This document shows, piece after piece, positions 43,282 to 51,723 of a DNA stretch of 64,000 bases. A model generated the notes under the pieces. That model was not told the DNA's origin. It worked only from the letters and a program-made list of their open reading frames with translations, and did no database searches. The number at the start of each line of letters is the position of its first letter. Within the stretch, counting starts at the first letter, position 1. A program made the translations under genes and the position numbers. This DNA is from Fusobacterium nucleatum_L (GTDB lineage: Bacteria > Fusobacteriota > Fusobacteriia > Fusobacteriales > Fusobacteriaceae). The DNA lies in the NCBI RefSeq assembly GCF_050231725.1, contig NZ_CP077172.1, positions 1,240,001 through 1,304,000 of the forward strand, given 5' to 3'.

Positions 43282-43325
43282 AAACTGCACCCGAAATCTT
43301 GAACATAAGATTGGAGGTGCAGTTT
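43282..43325. terminator. Bidirectional terminator between nikE and the CbpF-like gene
   Basis: AAACTGCACC (43282-43291) pairs with GGTGCAGTTT (43316-43325), and inside the loop AATCTT pairs with AAGATT, giving an extended hairpin between convergent genes. Confidence 0.88.
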
Positions 43326-43334
43326 AGATTTTAC

Positions 43335-44861
43335 TTATTTGCTTTTTAATAACATATTTAATTTTTCTTCCAAGTTTCTAACTCTTTCTTTTAATTCTTG
43401 ATTTTCAACTGTTAGTCTCTTAACTTCATTTTGAACAACATATTGAGGAGTTTCACTATAAGTAGTTCCACTGCCTTTACCAAGTTTTAAAGTAAATCCT
43501 ACATTAGCCATAGTCTTAGTTTTCTTTTCTCCTGAAAGAGCAACACCAGTACTCATCATAAATCTATCATTAAAATAATAACTTGCTCCAACAGCAACAG
43601 CTTGTCTATCTTTATAATGTCCTAATGCAGCCATAACTTGTGCAGGAGCTTTTGGGTCATATTGCATAGGGTGTAATCCAGCAAGAGCAGCACTTAAAGA
43701 ACCTACATCTCTTACTTCATCTTTAACATTATCAATTCTTTCATATACTTCATTTCTTAAATTTTGAATATCAGCAGAACCAGCTCCTGTACCAAGTTTA
43801 GCCTTCCATTTATCAACATCAATGCCATTAGCATCTCTATAATCATCTTTACTTGTAAATTTATTATCAGCTTCACTTTTAGTATAAGCGTCAACAGGAG
43901 CTCCTCCACCTGCACCTCCACCAGAGCCAACACCAAGTCTAGTTCTCCATTTATTAACATCGATGCCATTAGCATCTTTATAGTCAGCTTTTTTAGTAAT
44001 ATCTAATTTAGTTTGCCAATCAGAAATATCAGAAGCAGTTAAATTAGATGCATTTCTTTTAGCATAAACAGTTAAGTCAACACCACCAGCACCAACACCC
44101 AATTTAGCTTTCCAAGCATCTACATCAATATCATTTGAAGTAGCCTTAGCTATTCCATGCAGTTGTTTACCAGTAATAGCATCAGTAGAAGTAGCAGAAA
44201 TAGTTCCATCTCCAACATTAACTATTTTTCTTTTTAAAGTAGCAGAACCAACGGAAACGGTATTAGAAGAAGAAACAATTGAGTTATTACCTAGTGCAAC
44301 AGAATTTTGAATACCAGCACCAATAGAAACATTATTACCTAAAATAAAGTTATCATTAGATCCTTTAGCAATTTTATTTTTATTACCTATCATATATGAA
44401 TTATTACCTTCATTTTTATATTGATACTGACCATTGTATTCACCCGTTCCAAAAGCACCAGAAAAGTTCCCAGTAACTTGATATTGACTTCCAAAAGCCG
44501 AACTATTAAATCCACTAGCTGTATTTTTAAATCCAAAAGCTGAACTTTGTTCTCCCCCAGCTTCATTATTAGTTCCAAAAGCTGAGCTATGTCTTCCACT
44601 AGCTATATTATGAAATCCAAAAGCTGAACTAAATTCTCCAGTAGCTACATTCCCATTTCCAAAAGCAGAACTTTCAAGTTTAAGAGCTTTATTTCCATAT
44701 CCAAAAGCTGAACTTTTTTCTCCGTCAGTTACATTATCAACTCCTGCTTTTGTGCTATTAGTCCCTGTTCCTGGTTCAATAGCTGGGGCTGAATAAGAAA
44801 CACTCCCTGCAACTAAAAGTAAACTAAAAATAATTAATTTTAAACTAACAAATTTTTTCAT
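43335..44861 (-). CDS. cbpF: Trimeric autotransporter adhesin, CbpF-like
   Basis: A 508-residue type Vc autotransporter. Signal peptide (about 1-25); YadA-like head of left-handed beta-roll repeats (48-210, SSAFGxxxxASG repeated seven times); a neck-like segment (DAITGKQLHGIAKAT); a stalk with three repeats of the GIDVDKWKAKLGxGxG type; and the YadA anchor barrel (about 387-461, SLSAALAGLHPMQYDP to NVGFTLKLG). Unusually, a further 45 residues follow the barrel and form a heptad coiled coil (477-506). CbpF is the fusobacterial CEACAM-binding trimeric adhesin; length, domain order and recalled position 27 genes from radD fit it. CEACAM binding here is by analogy. Confidence 0.82.
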   Translation of the reverse strand: MKKFVSLKLIIFSLLLVAGSVSYSAPAIEPGTGTNSTKAGVDNVTDGEKSSAFGYGNKALKLESSAFGNGNVATGEFSSAFGFHNIASGRHSSAFGTNNEAGGEQSSAFGFKNTASGFNSSAFGSQYQVTGNFSGAFGTGEYNGQYQYKNEGNNSYMIGNKNKIAKGSNDNFILGNNVSIGAGIQNSVALGNNSIVSSSNTVSVGSATLKRKIVNVGDGTISATSTDAITGKQLHGIAKATSNDIDVDAWKAKLGVGAGGVDLTVYAKRNASNLTASDISDWQTKLDITKKADYKDANGIDVNKWRTRLGVGSGGGAGGGAPVDAYTKSEADNKFTSKDDYRDANGIDVDKWKAKLGTGAGSADIQNLRNEVYERIDNVKDEVRDVGSLSAALAGLHPMQYDPKAPAQVMAALGHYKDRQAVAVGASYYFNDRFMMSTGVALSGEKKTKTMANVGFTLKLGKGSGTTYSETPQYVVQNEVKRLTVENQELKERVRNLEEKLNMLLKSK

Positions 44862-44904
44862 TAAAATTTTCTCCTTTTAAAAAATATTTATACAAATCTT
44901 TTTT

Positions 44905-44932
44905 ATTGTACCAAAAAATAGAGACACAACAA
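44905..44932 (-). promoter_or_regulatory. Predicted promoter of the CbpF-like gene
   Basis: On the minus strand an extended -10 TGGTACAAT (core 44910-44905) with TTGTTG (44932-44927) 16 bp upstream, giving a leader of about 38 nt before the AAAGGAG site. Confidence 0.6.
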
Positions 44933-45007
44933 ATATAAATATTATATAAAATAAGTAAATATGATTTATCTAGTATATAATAATTTTGAATAATTTTGAT
45001 ATTATTA

Positions 45008-45036
45008 GAAAAAGGACAGTACGTTCATTACAGCCC
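45008..45036 (-). terminator. Terminator of impX
   Basis: On the minus strand GGGCTGTA (45036-45029) pairs with TACTGTCC (45021-45014) with one mismatch, 7-nt loop, followed by a T run. It begins within the impX stop codon. Confidence 0.7.
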
Positions 45037-45935
45037 TAATTTAATTTACTAATTTTTATTATTGAAATTATCATCAAGATTGCACTTGCAATTTGAACAG
45101 GACTTAACACATTTCCATTTATAAGATAATCAAAAACTACGCTTGATATAGGAAAACATAACTCACACATAGTAGCAACTTTTGCTGTGATGTATCTAAG
45201 TCCAAAATAATAAAGTAAAATTGCTCCACTTCCTGTTGTTAAAGCGATAATTACGAAAATTAACCAATTTCCAGCTGTGGCTGTTGAAAAATCTCCAAAG
45301 CCAGAAGTAAAAGCTGTAATAAAAAACATTATACAACTTGTCATCAAATATCTTAAATAAAGTGCTGTTCTAAATGAAGCAGACTTTAGTATTCTCTTTC
45401 CAAATACAGTTGCTGAACCAAATGAGAAGGCAGCGAGTAATGAATAAAGAGAAGCTGGTAACAGATTATCACCTGAAACAAATTCAGGAAGATGAAATTC
45501 AAATGTTAGAAGATATCCTCCCAGTAAAGCTAAAAACCCCCAAAATAGATATGCTCTTTTTAATTTTTCTTTTAAAAGTAACCTTGCTAATATTATTGCA
45601 AATATTGGTTGTAATTTTTGTAGTAAGGTAACAACAGTTAAATGTTTAAAATTTACTAGAAACAATGCTTTAACTATTGATAAAGTTCCTAGACAACCAC
45701 CAAACAAAGCCACACAGAAAAAGAAAAACAAATCATTTTTTTTCAATTTTTTTATATTTTTAATTTCTTCTTTTCCAAAGATAAATGACATAAGTATCAA
45801 TGGTAAAAGATGAAGTATAAAAACCACAAATGGAACTTGTAAATTAAATAATCTAGGTGTTAAAACTATTCCATCAAAGCCCCACATAGTAGCAGCTAAA
45901 CAAACAAGTAAAGCTCCTTTTATATGATTATCCAT
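45036..45935 (-). CDS. impX: DMT-superfamily transporter under an FMN riboswitch, predicted riboflavin importer
   Basis: A 299-residue membrane protein with nine or ten predicted helices and two EamA-like halves (MWGFDGIVLTPRLF near the N-terminus; FGSATVFGKRILKSASF opening the second half). It stands alone behind an FMN riboswitch with its own promoter and terminator, so its expression falls when FMN is abundant. A riboswitch-regulated transporter called ImpX was described in Fusobacterium nucleatum and predicted to import riboflavin; I believe this is it. The start is ATG 45935 behind GGAGGGG. Other DMT substrates are possible, but the riboswitch makes a flavin precursor by far the best guess. 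Confidence 0.85.
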   Translation of the reverse strand: MDNHIKGALLVCLAATMWGFDGIVLTPRLFNLQVPFVVFILHLLPLILMSFIFGKEEIKNIKKLKKNDLFFFFCVALFGGCLGTLSIVKALFLVNFKHLTVVTLLQKLQPIFAIILARLLLKEKLKRAYLFWGFLALLGGYLLTFEFHLPEFVSGDNLLPASLYSLLAAFSFGSATVFGKRILKSASFRTALYLRYLMTSCIMFFITAFTSGFGDFSTATAGNWLIFVIIALTTGSGAILLYYFGLRYITAKVATMCELCFPISSVVFDYLINGNVLSPVQIASAILMIISIIKISKLN

Positions 45936-45962
45936 TTTGTATTTATCCCCTCCAGTTAAAAT

Positions 45963-45987
45963 AAAAAAACCGAATTATACAATTCGG
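45963..45987 (-). terminator. Riboswitch-controlled terminator before impX
   Basis: On the minus strand CCGAATT (45987-45981) pairs with AATTCGG (45976-45970) around a 4-nt loop, then seven T. It lies between the riboswitch and the impX ribosome site. Its stem sequence differs from that of the rib operon terminator. Confidence 0.85.
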
Positions 45988-46034
45988 GTAAGATTAGTAA
46001 AATGTAGAAAAAAAGTTAAAAAACTTGAATTTCT

Positions 46035-46144
46035 TTTCTTCTCTCATCCAGACTTTACTGTCGGTTTTGGAATTTCACCAAATCAAAGCAAATGCTTTCG
46101 TGGACTATACCACCGGTCGGGAATTTCACCCTGCCCCGAAGATT
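46035..46144 (-). promoter_or_regulatory. FMN riboswitch of impX
   Basis: It carries all the RFN conserved blocks in the same order as the copy at 38.2 kb and is nearly identical: I count three differences across about 105 aligned bases. It precedes a single transporter gene instead of biosynthesis genes. Confidence 0.97.
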
Positions 46145-46172
46145 ATTTATTGATATTTATTTTTCACTTATA

Positions 46173-46201
46173 AATATAGTATTCTTTTATAAAATTGTCA
46201 A
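46173..46201 (-). promoter_or_regulatory. Promoter of impX
   Basis: On the minus strand a perfect TTGACA (46201-46196), 17-bp spacer and TATATT (46178-46173). The spacer is similar to that of the rib operon promoter (AAAAGAATA is shared at the same position). Confidence 0.85.
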
Positions 46202-46238
46202 CAATTATTTTTAACTTTCTAGCTTAAATCAAGAGAAT

Positions 46239-46269
46239 AAGTTATAATATAAGAGAATAGTTATAACTT
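46239..46269. promoter_or_regulatory. Inverted repeat overlapping the -10 region of the MFS gene
   Basis: AAGTTATAA (46239-46247) and TTATAACTT (46261-46269) are exact inverted copies 13 bp apart. The left arm contains TATAAT (46243-46248), a good -10 for the downstream transporter gene, though no good -35 is seen. The layout suits a repressor operator. Confidence 0.5.
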
Positions 46270-46333
46270 AAGAGGAACCAATGTAAAAGTAGGTATAAAT
46301 AACATAAAAATTAAAAATGTAGGAGTGTTTACT

Positions 46334-47506
46334 ATGAAAAAGAGTATAATAGGATTACTCTGGGGAGAAAGTACCTTAAAAGTTATGGCAATATTATATG
46401 ATTCAGTCATAACAGCTTTTTTACTGCAACTTGGTTTAAAAAATACTCAAATAGGGATGCTTTGGTCTGTTGTTTTGTTAACACAAATGTTATTTGACTA
46501 TCCTACTGGAAGCTTTGCAGATAGATATGGTAGATTAAAAATTTTTACTATTGGTATGGTGCTAACAGGAAGTGCCATAGTTATGATAGCATGTAGTTTT
46601 AATATAAGTATGTTATATATTTCAGCCATATTAATGGGAATTGGAGAATCTCAAATAAGTGGTACATTATTTCCTTGGTTTGTAAATAGTTTAGATAAAG
46701 TAGATAATCTACAAGAGAAAGAAGAATATATTTTAAAAAGTAATGGACAGGTTCAATATTCTACTAATATTATAGGTATTTTAACAGGATTTGTAATCTC
46801 ATTTTTTAATTTAGATTATAAATTTGTACTTATTCTTGCAGGAACATTCCAAGCCATAAATGGAATTTTTATTTATTTTTCTTTTCAAGATAACAAAAGT
46901 ATGGGAGCAAATTTAATAAAGATTGGAAAGAAAAGTTTTCAAATATTTTTAAAAGAAAATAAATTATGGATATATACTCTTGCAATGACGATTCATTATT
47001 CTTTCTATTCAGTCCACCTTTTTATATGGCAGCCTAGAGCAAATTTATTAGGAGTTATTGGAAGTAAACTCACTCGAATTAATAGTGTATATTTATCATG
47101 TTTGGTAGTTAGTGGACTTATTATTAAATATAAAAAGGAAATTAAAAATTATTTATATGTTTTATGTGTAATTTTAATTCCTATATCTTTAATAATTATT
47201 TATCAATTCCAGAATCTTATTTTATATATTTTAGGTACAATTCTTTTAGGACTTAGTAATGGTATGGTAGCACCTCAAATTATGAGTACAGTTCATTATT
47301 TTATTCCAGATGAAGTGAGGTCATCAGTTATATCTTTGCTCAGTTCCCTATCAAGTATCTTTTTAATATTTTTACAGGTGATAATTGGAAAAATGTTGGA
47401 TATAAAAGGAAGTTATTACCTTGAAACTTTATGTGTATTGTTTGGAGTTATTTATATCATTTGCATAATATTAATTTTAAAATGGTTAAAAGAAAATAAA
47501 ATTTAA
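46334..47506 (+). CDS. Major facilitator superfamily transporter
   Basis: 390 residues from the ATG at 46334, chosen because TAGGAG lies 8 bases upstream; an in-frame GTG at 46325 is inside that site. About 11-12 hydrophobic helices; the loop between helices 2 and 3 carries the MFS signature (DYPTGSFADRYGRLKIF). It is monocistronic between the impX promoter region and a terminator. Similar short MFS proteins include drug and macrolide exporters, but I cannot name the substrate. Between its promoter dyad and the start codon there is a leader of about 60 nt with no obvious structure. Confidence 0.85.
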   Translation: MKKSIIGLLWGESTLKVMAILYDSVITAFLLQLGLKNTQIGMLWSVVLLTQMLFDYPTGSFADRYGRLKIFTIGMVLTGSAIVMIACSFNISMLYISAILMGIGESQISGTLFPWFVNSLDKVDNLQEKEEYILKSNGQVQYSTNIIGILTGFVISFFNLDYKFVLILAGTFQAINGIFIYFSFQDNKSMGANLIKIGKKSFQIFLKENKLWIYTLAMTIHYSFYSVHLFIWQPRANLLGVIGSKLTRINSVYLSCLVVSGLIIKYKKEIKNYLYVLCVILIPISLIIIYQFQNLILYILGTILLGLSNGMVAPQIMSTVHYFIPDEVRSSVISLLSSLSSIFLIFLQVIIGKMLDIKGSYYLETLCVLFGVIYIICIILILKWLKENKI

Positions 47507-47518
47507 TAAAAATGAATA

Positions 47519-47554
47519 AGGCTATTGTAGATTTCTATGCAATAGCTTTTTTTT
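47519..47554 (+). terminator. Terminator of the MFS gene
   Basis: GCTATTG (47521-47527) pairs with CAATAGC (47540-47546), followed by a run of eight T, 12 bases after the stop codon. Confidence 0.85.
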
Positions 47555-47587
47555 GTCCAAAAAATTAATATAGTTTTGATTAAAAGC

Positions 47588-47616
47588 TTTACAAAAATAG
47601 CACAATATACTATAAT
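47588..47616 (+). promoter_or_regulatory. Promoter of the mreC operon
   Basis: TTTACA (47588-47593), 17-bp spacer, perfect TATAAT (47611-47616), 66 bp before mreC. It is one of the best promoters in the window and probably drives mreC to folD or beyond. Confidence 0.8.
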
Positions 47617-47682
47617 TATTAAATAAGTTATTGATTTTAAAATGGGATAATGTTTAGTTTTTATAAGGAGATTTTTATATAG

Positions 47683-48549
47683 ATGAAAAAGGAAAGCAAA
47701 ATAAAATTTTTATTACCAATACTAGCAGTAATAATAGTTACAATGCTAATTTTTAATAGATTTTTATTTAAATTAAAGGAGCAGATTGATAAAGTTACTT
47801 TACCAATTCAAAGTAAAATATATATGGGAGCTAACAAAGCTATTAATATAAAAGATATATTTTTTTCTTATGAAAATATCATAGGAGAAAATGAGAAGTT
47901 AAAAAAAGAAAATATGGAAGCAAAAATTCAAGCAGAAAGAAATAAAATAATAGAGGAAGAAAATGAAAGATTATTGAAGTTATTACAGATGAAAGAAAAC
48001 AGTATCTACAAAGGAGAAATGAAATTTGCAAGAGTAAGTTTTAGTGATATAAATAACTTAAATAATAAAATTTATATAGATTTAGGTGAAAAAGATGGAA
48101 TAAAAATTGATATGATAGCTGTTTATGGTAATTATTTAGTTGGGAAAATAGTAACAGTTCATAATGGTTACTCTGAAGTTGAACTTATTACAAATCCAAA
48201 CTCTATTGTAAGTGCAAAAACAACAGGAGATATAATAGGAATTGCTAGAGGTAGTGATGAAGAAAATGGACTATTATATTTTCAACCTTCAATAGTAGAA
48301 GATAATTTAAAAGAGGGTGATGAGATAGCTACATCAGGGATTAGTGATATTTATCCTGAAAACATAAAATTAGGAAAGGTTGAGAAAATAGATAATAAAG
48401 TAAATTATAGTTATAAAATGGTAACTGTGAAGCCAGGATTTGATAGTAAAGATTTGAGAGAATTGATGGTTATTAGTCATGAAAATACCGTAAATAGAGC
48501 AATAATAAAAGAAGAAATACTTGAAGATATAAAAGGAGATGAAAAATAG
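47683..48549 (+). CDS. mreC: Rod shape-determining protein MreC
   Basis: A 288-residue bitopic membrane protein: one N-terminal helix (residues 9-30), a coiled coil (about 62-105, ENEKLKKENMEAKIQAERNK), then the two small beta-barrel domains of MreC (IYIDLGEKDGIKIDMIAVYG, SIVSAKTTGDIIGIARG, EGDEIATSGISDIYPENIKLG). It scaffolds the elongasome with MreB and MreD. No mreB or mreD lies next to it. It starts behind AAGGAGA and overlaps the next gene by one base. Confidence 0.92.
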   Translation: MKKESKIKFLLPILAVIIVTMLIFNRFLFKLKEQIDKVTLPIQSKIYMGANKAINIKDIFFSYENIIGENEKLKKENMEAKIQAERNKIIEEENERLLKLLQMKENSIYKGEMKFARVSFSDINNLNNKIYIDLGEKDGIKIDMIAVYGNYLVGKIVTVHNGYSEVELITNPNSIVSAKTTGDIIGIARGSDEENGLLYFQPSIVEDNLKEGDEIATSGISDIYPENIKLGKVEKIDNKVNYSYKMVTVKPGFDSKDLRELMVISHENTVNRAIIKEEILEDIKGDEK

Positions 48550-49127
48550 TGAGAAAATCTTTAATTTTATTATTTGTATTAATACAGAGCTTAGTTTTTT
48601 CAGCAACAAAAAATTTATCAGATATAAAAACATTAAAATTTGATGTTGTTGAGAAAACAAATATAAAATCGAAGAAGAGAGAAATTAGTTATAAAATTGA
48701 TTTTATGCTGCCAAGTAAAATAAAAAAGGAAGTTACAGCACCTGAATTAAACAAAGGGGAAATATACCTTTATGATTATACTAAAAATCAAAAAGTTGTT
48801 TACTTACCAATATTTAATGAAGTGAAAGAAACTCAAATAGTGGATGAAGAAAATAGAATAATAAAGGCAATTAATAAGATAATAGAAGAAGAGAAAAAGA
48901 ATAAGGAGTTTAGCAAGAATTATAATACTAAAAAAGCTCAATCTTTAAATATAGATGAACAAGTAACAGTAGATATTTTAAGTTACATTGAGATTGAAGG
49001 TTATATTCTCCCAGAAGCTGTAGACATAAAAGATGGTGGAATTAAAGTAGGAAATATAAAAATAAGTAATTTACAAATAAATCCTAAATTAGAAGAAAAA
49101 ATAATTCTAAATGCTCCTAAACAATAG
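48549..49127 (+). CDS. Exported LolA-like protein
   Basis: A 192-residue protein with a signal peptide (1-18, ending VFS) and a beta-rich body (LKFDVVEKTNIKSKKREISYKI, LYDYTKNQKVVYLP) reminiscent of the LolA/LolB half-barrel that ferries lipoproteins to the outer membrane. The similarity is structural pattern, not firm sequence identity. The start is GTG at 48549, whose first base is the last base of the mreC stop codon. Confidence 0.6.
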   Translation: MRKSLILLFVLIQSLVFSATKNLSDIKTLKFDVVEKTNIKSKKREISYKIDFMLPSKIKKEVTAPELNKGEIYLYDYTKNQKVVYLPIFNEVKETQIVDEENRIIKAINKIIEEEKKNKEFSKNYNTKKAQSLNIDEQVTVDILSYIEIEGYILPEAVDIKDGGIKVGNIKISNLQINPKLEEKIILNAPKQ

Positions 49128-49137
49128 ATGATGCAAT

Positions 49138-49836
49138 ATGATATTTTTAAGAGGGAAAGGAATTATTATTGCAAAAAAAGATATTGAAGAATCTGATAGA
49201 TATATAACTATATTTATGGAAGATTATGGAAAGGTTTCAACTGTTATAAAAGGTATAAGGAAGAGTAAAAAAAGGGATAAGACAGCGGTTGATATATTAT
49301 CTTTAACAGATTTTCAGTTTTATAGGAAAAATGATAGTTTGATAATTTCAAATTTTTCAACTGTTAAAGATTATATGGGAATAAAATCTGATATAGATAA
49401 GATAAATATAGCTTTTTACATATTTTTTACATTAAATCAAATTTTGGTTGAGAATGGAAGGAATAGAAAACTCTATGAAATTTTAGAAAAAACTCTTGAT
49501 TATTTAGATAAATCAAATGATATGAGAAAGAATTATCTTCTAATTTTATTTTTTCTAAATACTCTTATAAAAGAAGAAGGAATTTCTATTGATAATGGTA
49601 ATGTAGAGGAATTTCAAACTGAAATACAAAGCCAAAGAAAAGTAGAGATAGATAATAATGTAAAAGAAATACTAAAATACTTATTTCAAGAAGATTTAAG
49701 AGTAATAATTAATGATGAAAAATATAAAATTGATTATATAAGAAAAGCGATATTGATATTGGAAAACTATATTAATTTTAATTTAGATATCAATATAAAT
49801 GCTCAAAAAATATTATGGGGGGCTTTATTGTGGTAA
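49138..49836 (+). CDS. recO: DNA repair protein RecO
   Basis: A 232-residue RecO-like protein: N-terminal OB fold (GKGIIIAKKDIEESDRYITIFMEDYGKVSTVIKGIRKSK in outline) followed by a helical domain. RecO loads RecA onto SSB-coated gaps with RecR. There is not a single cysteine, so the zinc finger present in many RecO proteins is absent, as in E. coli. No clear ribosome site precedes ATG 49138, so coupling to the upstream gene or a slightly different start is possible. Confidence 0.85.
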   Translation: MIFLRGKGIIIAKKDIEESDRYITIFMEDYGKVSTVIKGIRKSKKRDKTAVDILSLTDFQFYRKNDSLIISNFSTVKDYMGIKSDIDKINIAFYIFFTLNQILVENGRNRKLYEILEKTLDYLDKSNDMRKNYLLILFFLNTLIKEEGISIDNGNVEEFQTEIQSQRKVEIDNNVKEILKYLFQEDLRVIINDEKYKIDYIRKAILILENYINFNLDININAQKILWGALLW

Positions 49837-50303
49837 ATTCTATAAAAATAACAGATTATATAGCAGAAGAGCTAGTAGATTTAGATTTAAAAGGAAAAAA
49901 TAGAGAAGAAATTCTAATTGAACTATCAAAATTACTAGAGAAATCACCAAATATAGTTGGCAAAGAAAATGATATTTATAAAGCTTTAGTGGACAGAGAA
50001 AAATTAGGTAGTACAGGAATTGGAAAAGGAGTAGCTATACCACACGCTAAAACTGAAAGTGTAACAGGGCTTACAGTCGCTTTTGGAGTGAGTAGAAATG
50101 GAATAGACTTTAATTCGTTAGATAAAGAAGAAGTACATTTATTTTTTGTTTTCGCTTCGCCTGATAAAGATAGCCAAATATATTTAAAAGTACTAGCTAG
50201 AATTTCGAGATTAATAAGAGAAGAAGAATTTAGGGAAAATTTATTTAATTGTAAAACTCCAAAAGAGATTATAAATTGTATTAAAGAAAAAGAAGAAAAT
50301 TAG
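49830..50303 (+). CDS. PTS EIIA domain protein (fructose/nitrogen type)
   Basis: 157 residues from GTG 49830, which has GGGGGG 7 bases upstream; an ATG at 49815 would place that site inside the gene. One EIIA-Fru/PtsN domain with the phosphorylated histidine in GKGVAIPHAKT and the strand VHLFFVFASPDKDS. No EIIB or EIIC is nearby, so it may be a regulatory EIIA rather than part of a sugar transporter. It overlaps the end of recO by 7 bases. Confidence 0.85.
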   Translation: MVNSIKITDYIAEELVDLDLKGKNREEILIELSKLLEKSPNIVGKENDIYKALVDREKLGSTGIGKGVAIPHAKTESVTGLTVAFGVSRNGIDFNSLDKEEVHLFFVFASPDKDSQIYLKVLARISRLIREEEFRENLFNCKTPKEIINCIKEKEEN

Positions 50304-50319
50304 GAGGAATTAAAAAAAT

Positions 50320-50769
50320 ATGAAATGTCCTTTTTGTAATTCAGAAGATACCAAAGTAGTCGATAGCAGGACAACAATAGATGGCTCTACAAAAAGAAGA
50401 AGAGAATGCAATAAATGTTTAAAAAGATTTAGTACCTATGAAAGATTTGAGGAAACTCCAATATATGTGGTAAAAAAAGATAAAAGAAGAGTAAAGTATG
50501 AAAGAGAAAAACTTTTAAGAGGGCTTACTTTTGCAACAGTAAAGAGAAATATTAGTAGAGAACAGCTAGATAAAATAATAACAGATATAGAAAAAGGATT
50601 ACAAAATTCTTTAGTGAGTGAGATAAGTAGTAAGGAATTAGGAGAAAAAGTTTTAGAAAAATTAAGAGAACTAGATCAAGTGGCTTATGTAAGATTCGCT
50701 TCTGTCTACAAAGAATTTAATGATATTAAATCTTTTATAGAAATTGTTGAGGAAATAAAAAAAGACTAA
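50320..50769 (+). CDS. nrdR: Transcriptional repressor NrdR
   Basis: A 149-residue NrdR: an N-terminal zinc ribbon (CPFCNSEDTKVVDSR then CNKCLKRFSTYERFE) and an ATP cone (about 48-138, VVKKDKRRVKYEREKLLRGL). It represses ribonucleotide reductase genes in response to dATP. There is no nrd gene in the window. Length and both domains are standard. It sits between the EIIA gene and fmt. Confidence 0.96.
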   Translation: MKCPFCNSEDTKVVDSRTTIDGSTKRRRECNKCLKRFSTYERFEETPIYVVKKDKRRVKYEREKLLRGLTFATVKRNISREQLDKIITDIEKGLQNSLVSEISSKELGEKVLEKLRELDQVAYVRFASVYKEFNDIKSFIEIVEEIKKD

Positions 50770-50790
50770 AAGGAGGCTTGGGCAAGCAGA

Positions 50791-51723
50791 ATGAGAATTA
50801 TTTTTATGGGAACTCCTACATTTGCTCTTCCTAGTTTGGAAAAAATTTATAAAAACCATGAAGTTATATCGGTATTTACAAAAATTGATAAACCTAATGC
50901 TAGGGGGAAAAAAATAAATTATTCTCCAATAAAAGAATTTGCTTTAGCAAATGATTTAAAGATTTATCAACCTGAAAATTTTAAAAATGAATCTTTAGTT
51001 GAAGAAATAAGAGATATGCAAGCTGACTTAATAGTAGTAGTCGCTTATGGAAAAATTTTGCCTAAGGAAATAATAGATATTCCTAAGTATGGGATAATAA
51101 ATTTACATTCTTCATTATTACCTAGATTTAGAGGAGCAGCACCTATAAATGCAGCAATAATAAATGGTGATAAAAAAAGTGGAGTGTCTGTGATGTATGT
51201 TGAAGAAGAATTGGATGCCGGAGCTGTAATTCTTCAAGAAGAAACAGAAATTACAGATGAAGATACTTTTCTGAGTTTACATGATAGATTAAAAGACATA
51301 GGGGCAGATTTACTACTTAAAGCTATTGAACTTATAGAAAAAGGAGAAGTAAAAGCAAAAAAACAAGATGAAAATCTAGTTACATTTGTAAAACCTTTTA
51401 GAAAAGAAGATTGTAAGGTAGATTGGACTAAGACAAGTAGAGAGATATTTAATTTTATAAGAGGTATGAATCCGGTTCCAACAGCTTTTTCAAATTTGAA
51501 TGGAGCAATAGTAAAGATTTATGAAACTAAAATTAATGATAAAGTTTATAACGATGCAACTTGTGGAGAAGTAGTAGAATATTTAAAAGGAAAAGGAGTT
51601 GTTGTAAAAACAACTGATGCGAGTCTTATAATAACTTCTGCTAAGCCAGAGAATAAAAAACAAATGTCAGGCGTAGATTTAATAAATGGGAAATTTTTAA
51701 AAATAGGTGAAAAATTATGTTGA
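50791..51723 (+). CDS. fmt: Methionyl-tRNA formyltransferase
   Basis: A 310-residue enzyme that formylates initiator Met-tRNA with 10-formyl-THF. Catalytic-core motifs: MGTPTFALPSLEK at the N-terminus, LHSSLLPRFRGAAPINAAI with the catalytic Asn/His region, and GVSVMYVEEELDAGAVI; the C-terminal tRNA-binding OB domain follows (about 205-310). It overlaps folD by 7 bases, and FolD makes the formyl-THF precursor, a functional pairing. Confidence 0.96.
   Translation: MRIIFMGTPTFALPSLEKIYKNHEVISVFTKIDKPNARGKKINYSPIKEFALANDLKIYQPENFKNESLVEEIRDMQADLIVVVAYGKILPKEIIDIPKYGIINLHSSLLPRFRGAAPINAAIINGDKKSGVSVMYVEEELDAGAVILQEETEITDEDTFLSLHDRLKDIGADLLLKAIELIEKGEVKAKKQDENLVTFVKPFRKEDCKVDWTKTSREIFNFIRGMNPVPTAFSNLNGAIVKIYETKINDKVYNDATCGEVVEYLKGKGVVVKTTDASLIITSAKPENKKQMSGVDLINGKFLKIGEKLC

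Noticed and set aside
45937..46173. Plus-strand open frame of 78 codons between impX and the MFS gene
   Set aside because: Antisense to the second FMN riboswitch; it shares residues with the antisense frame at 38.2 kb only because the riboswitches are alike.
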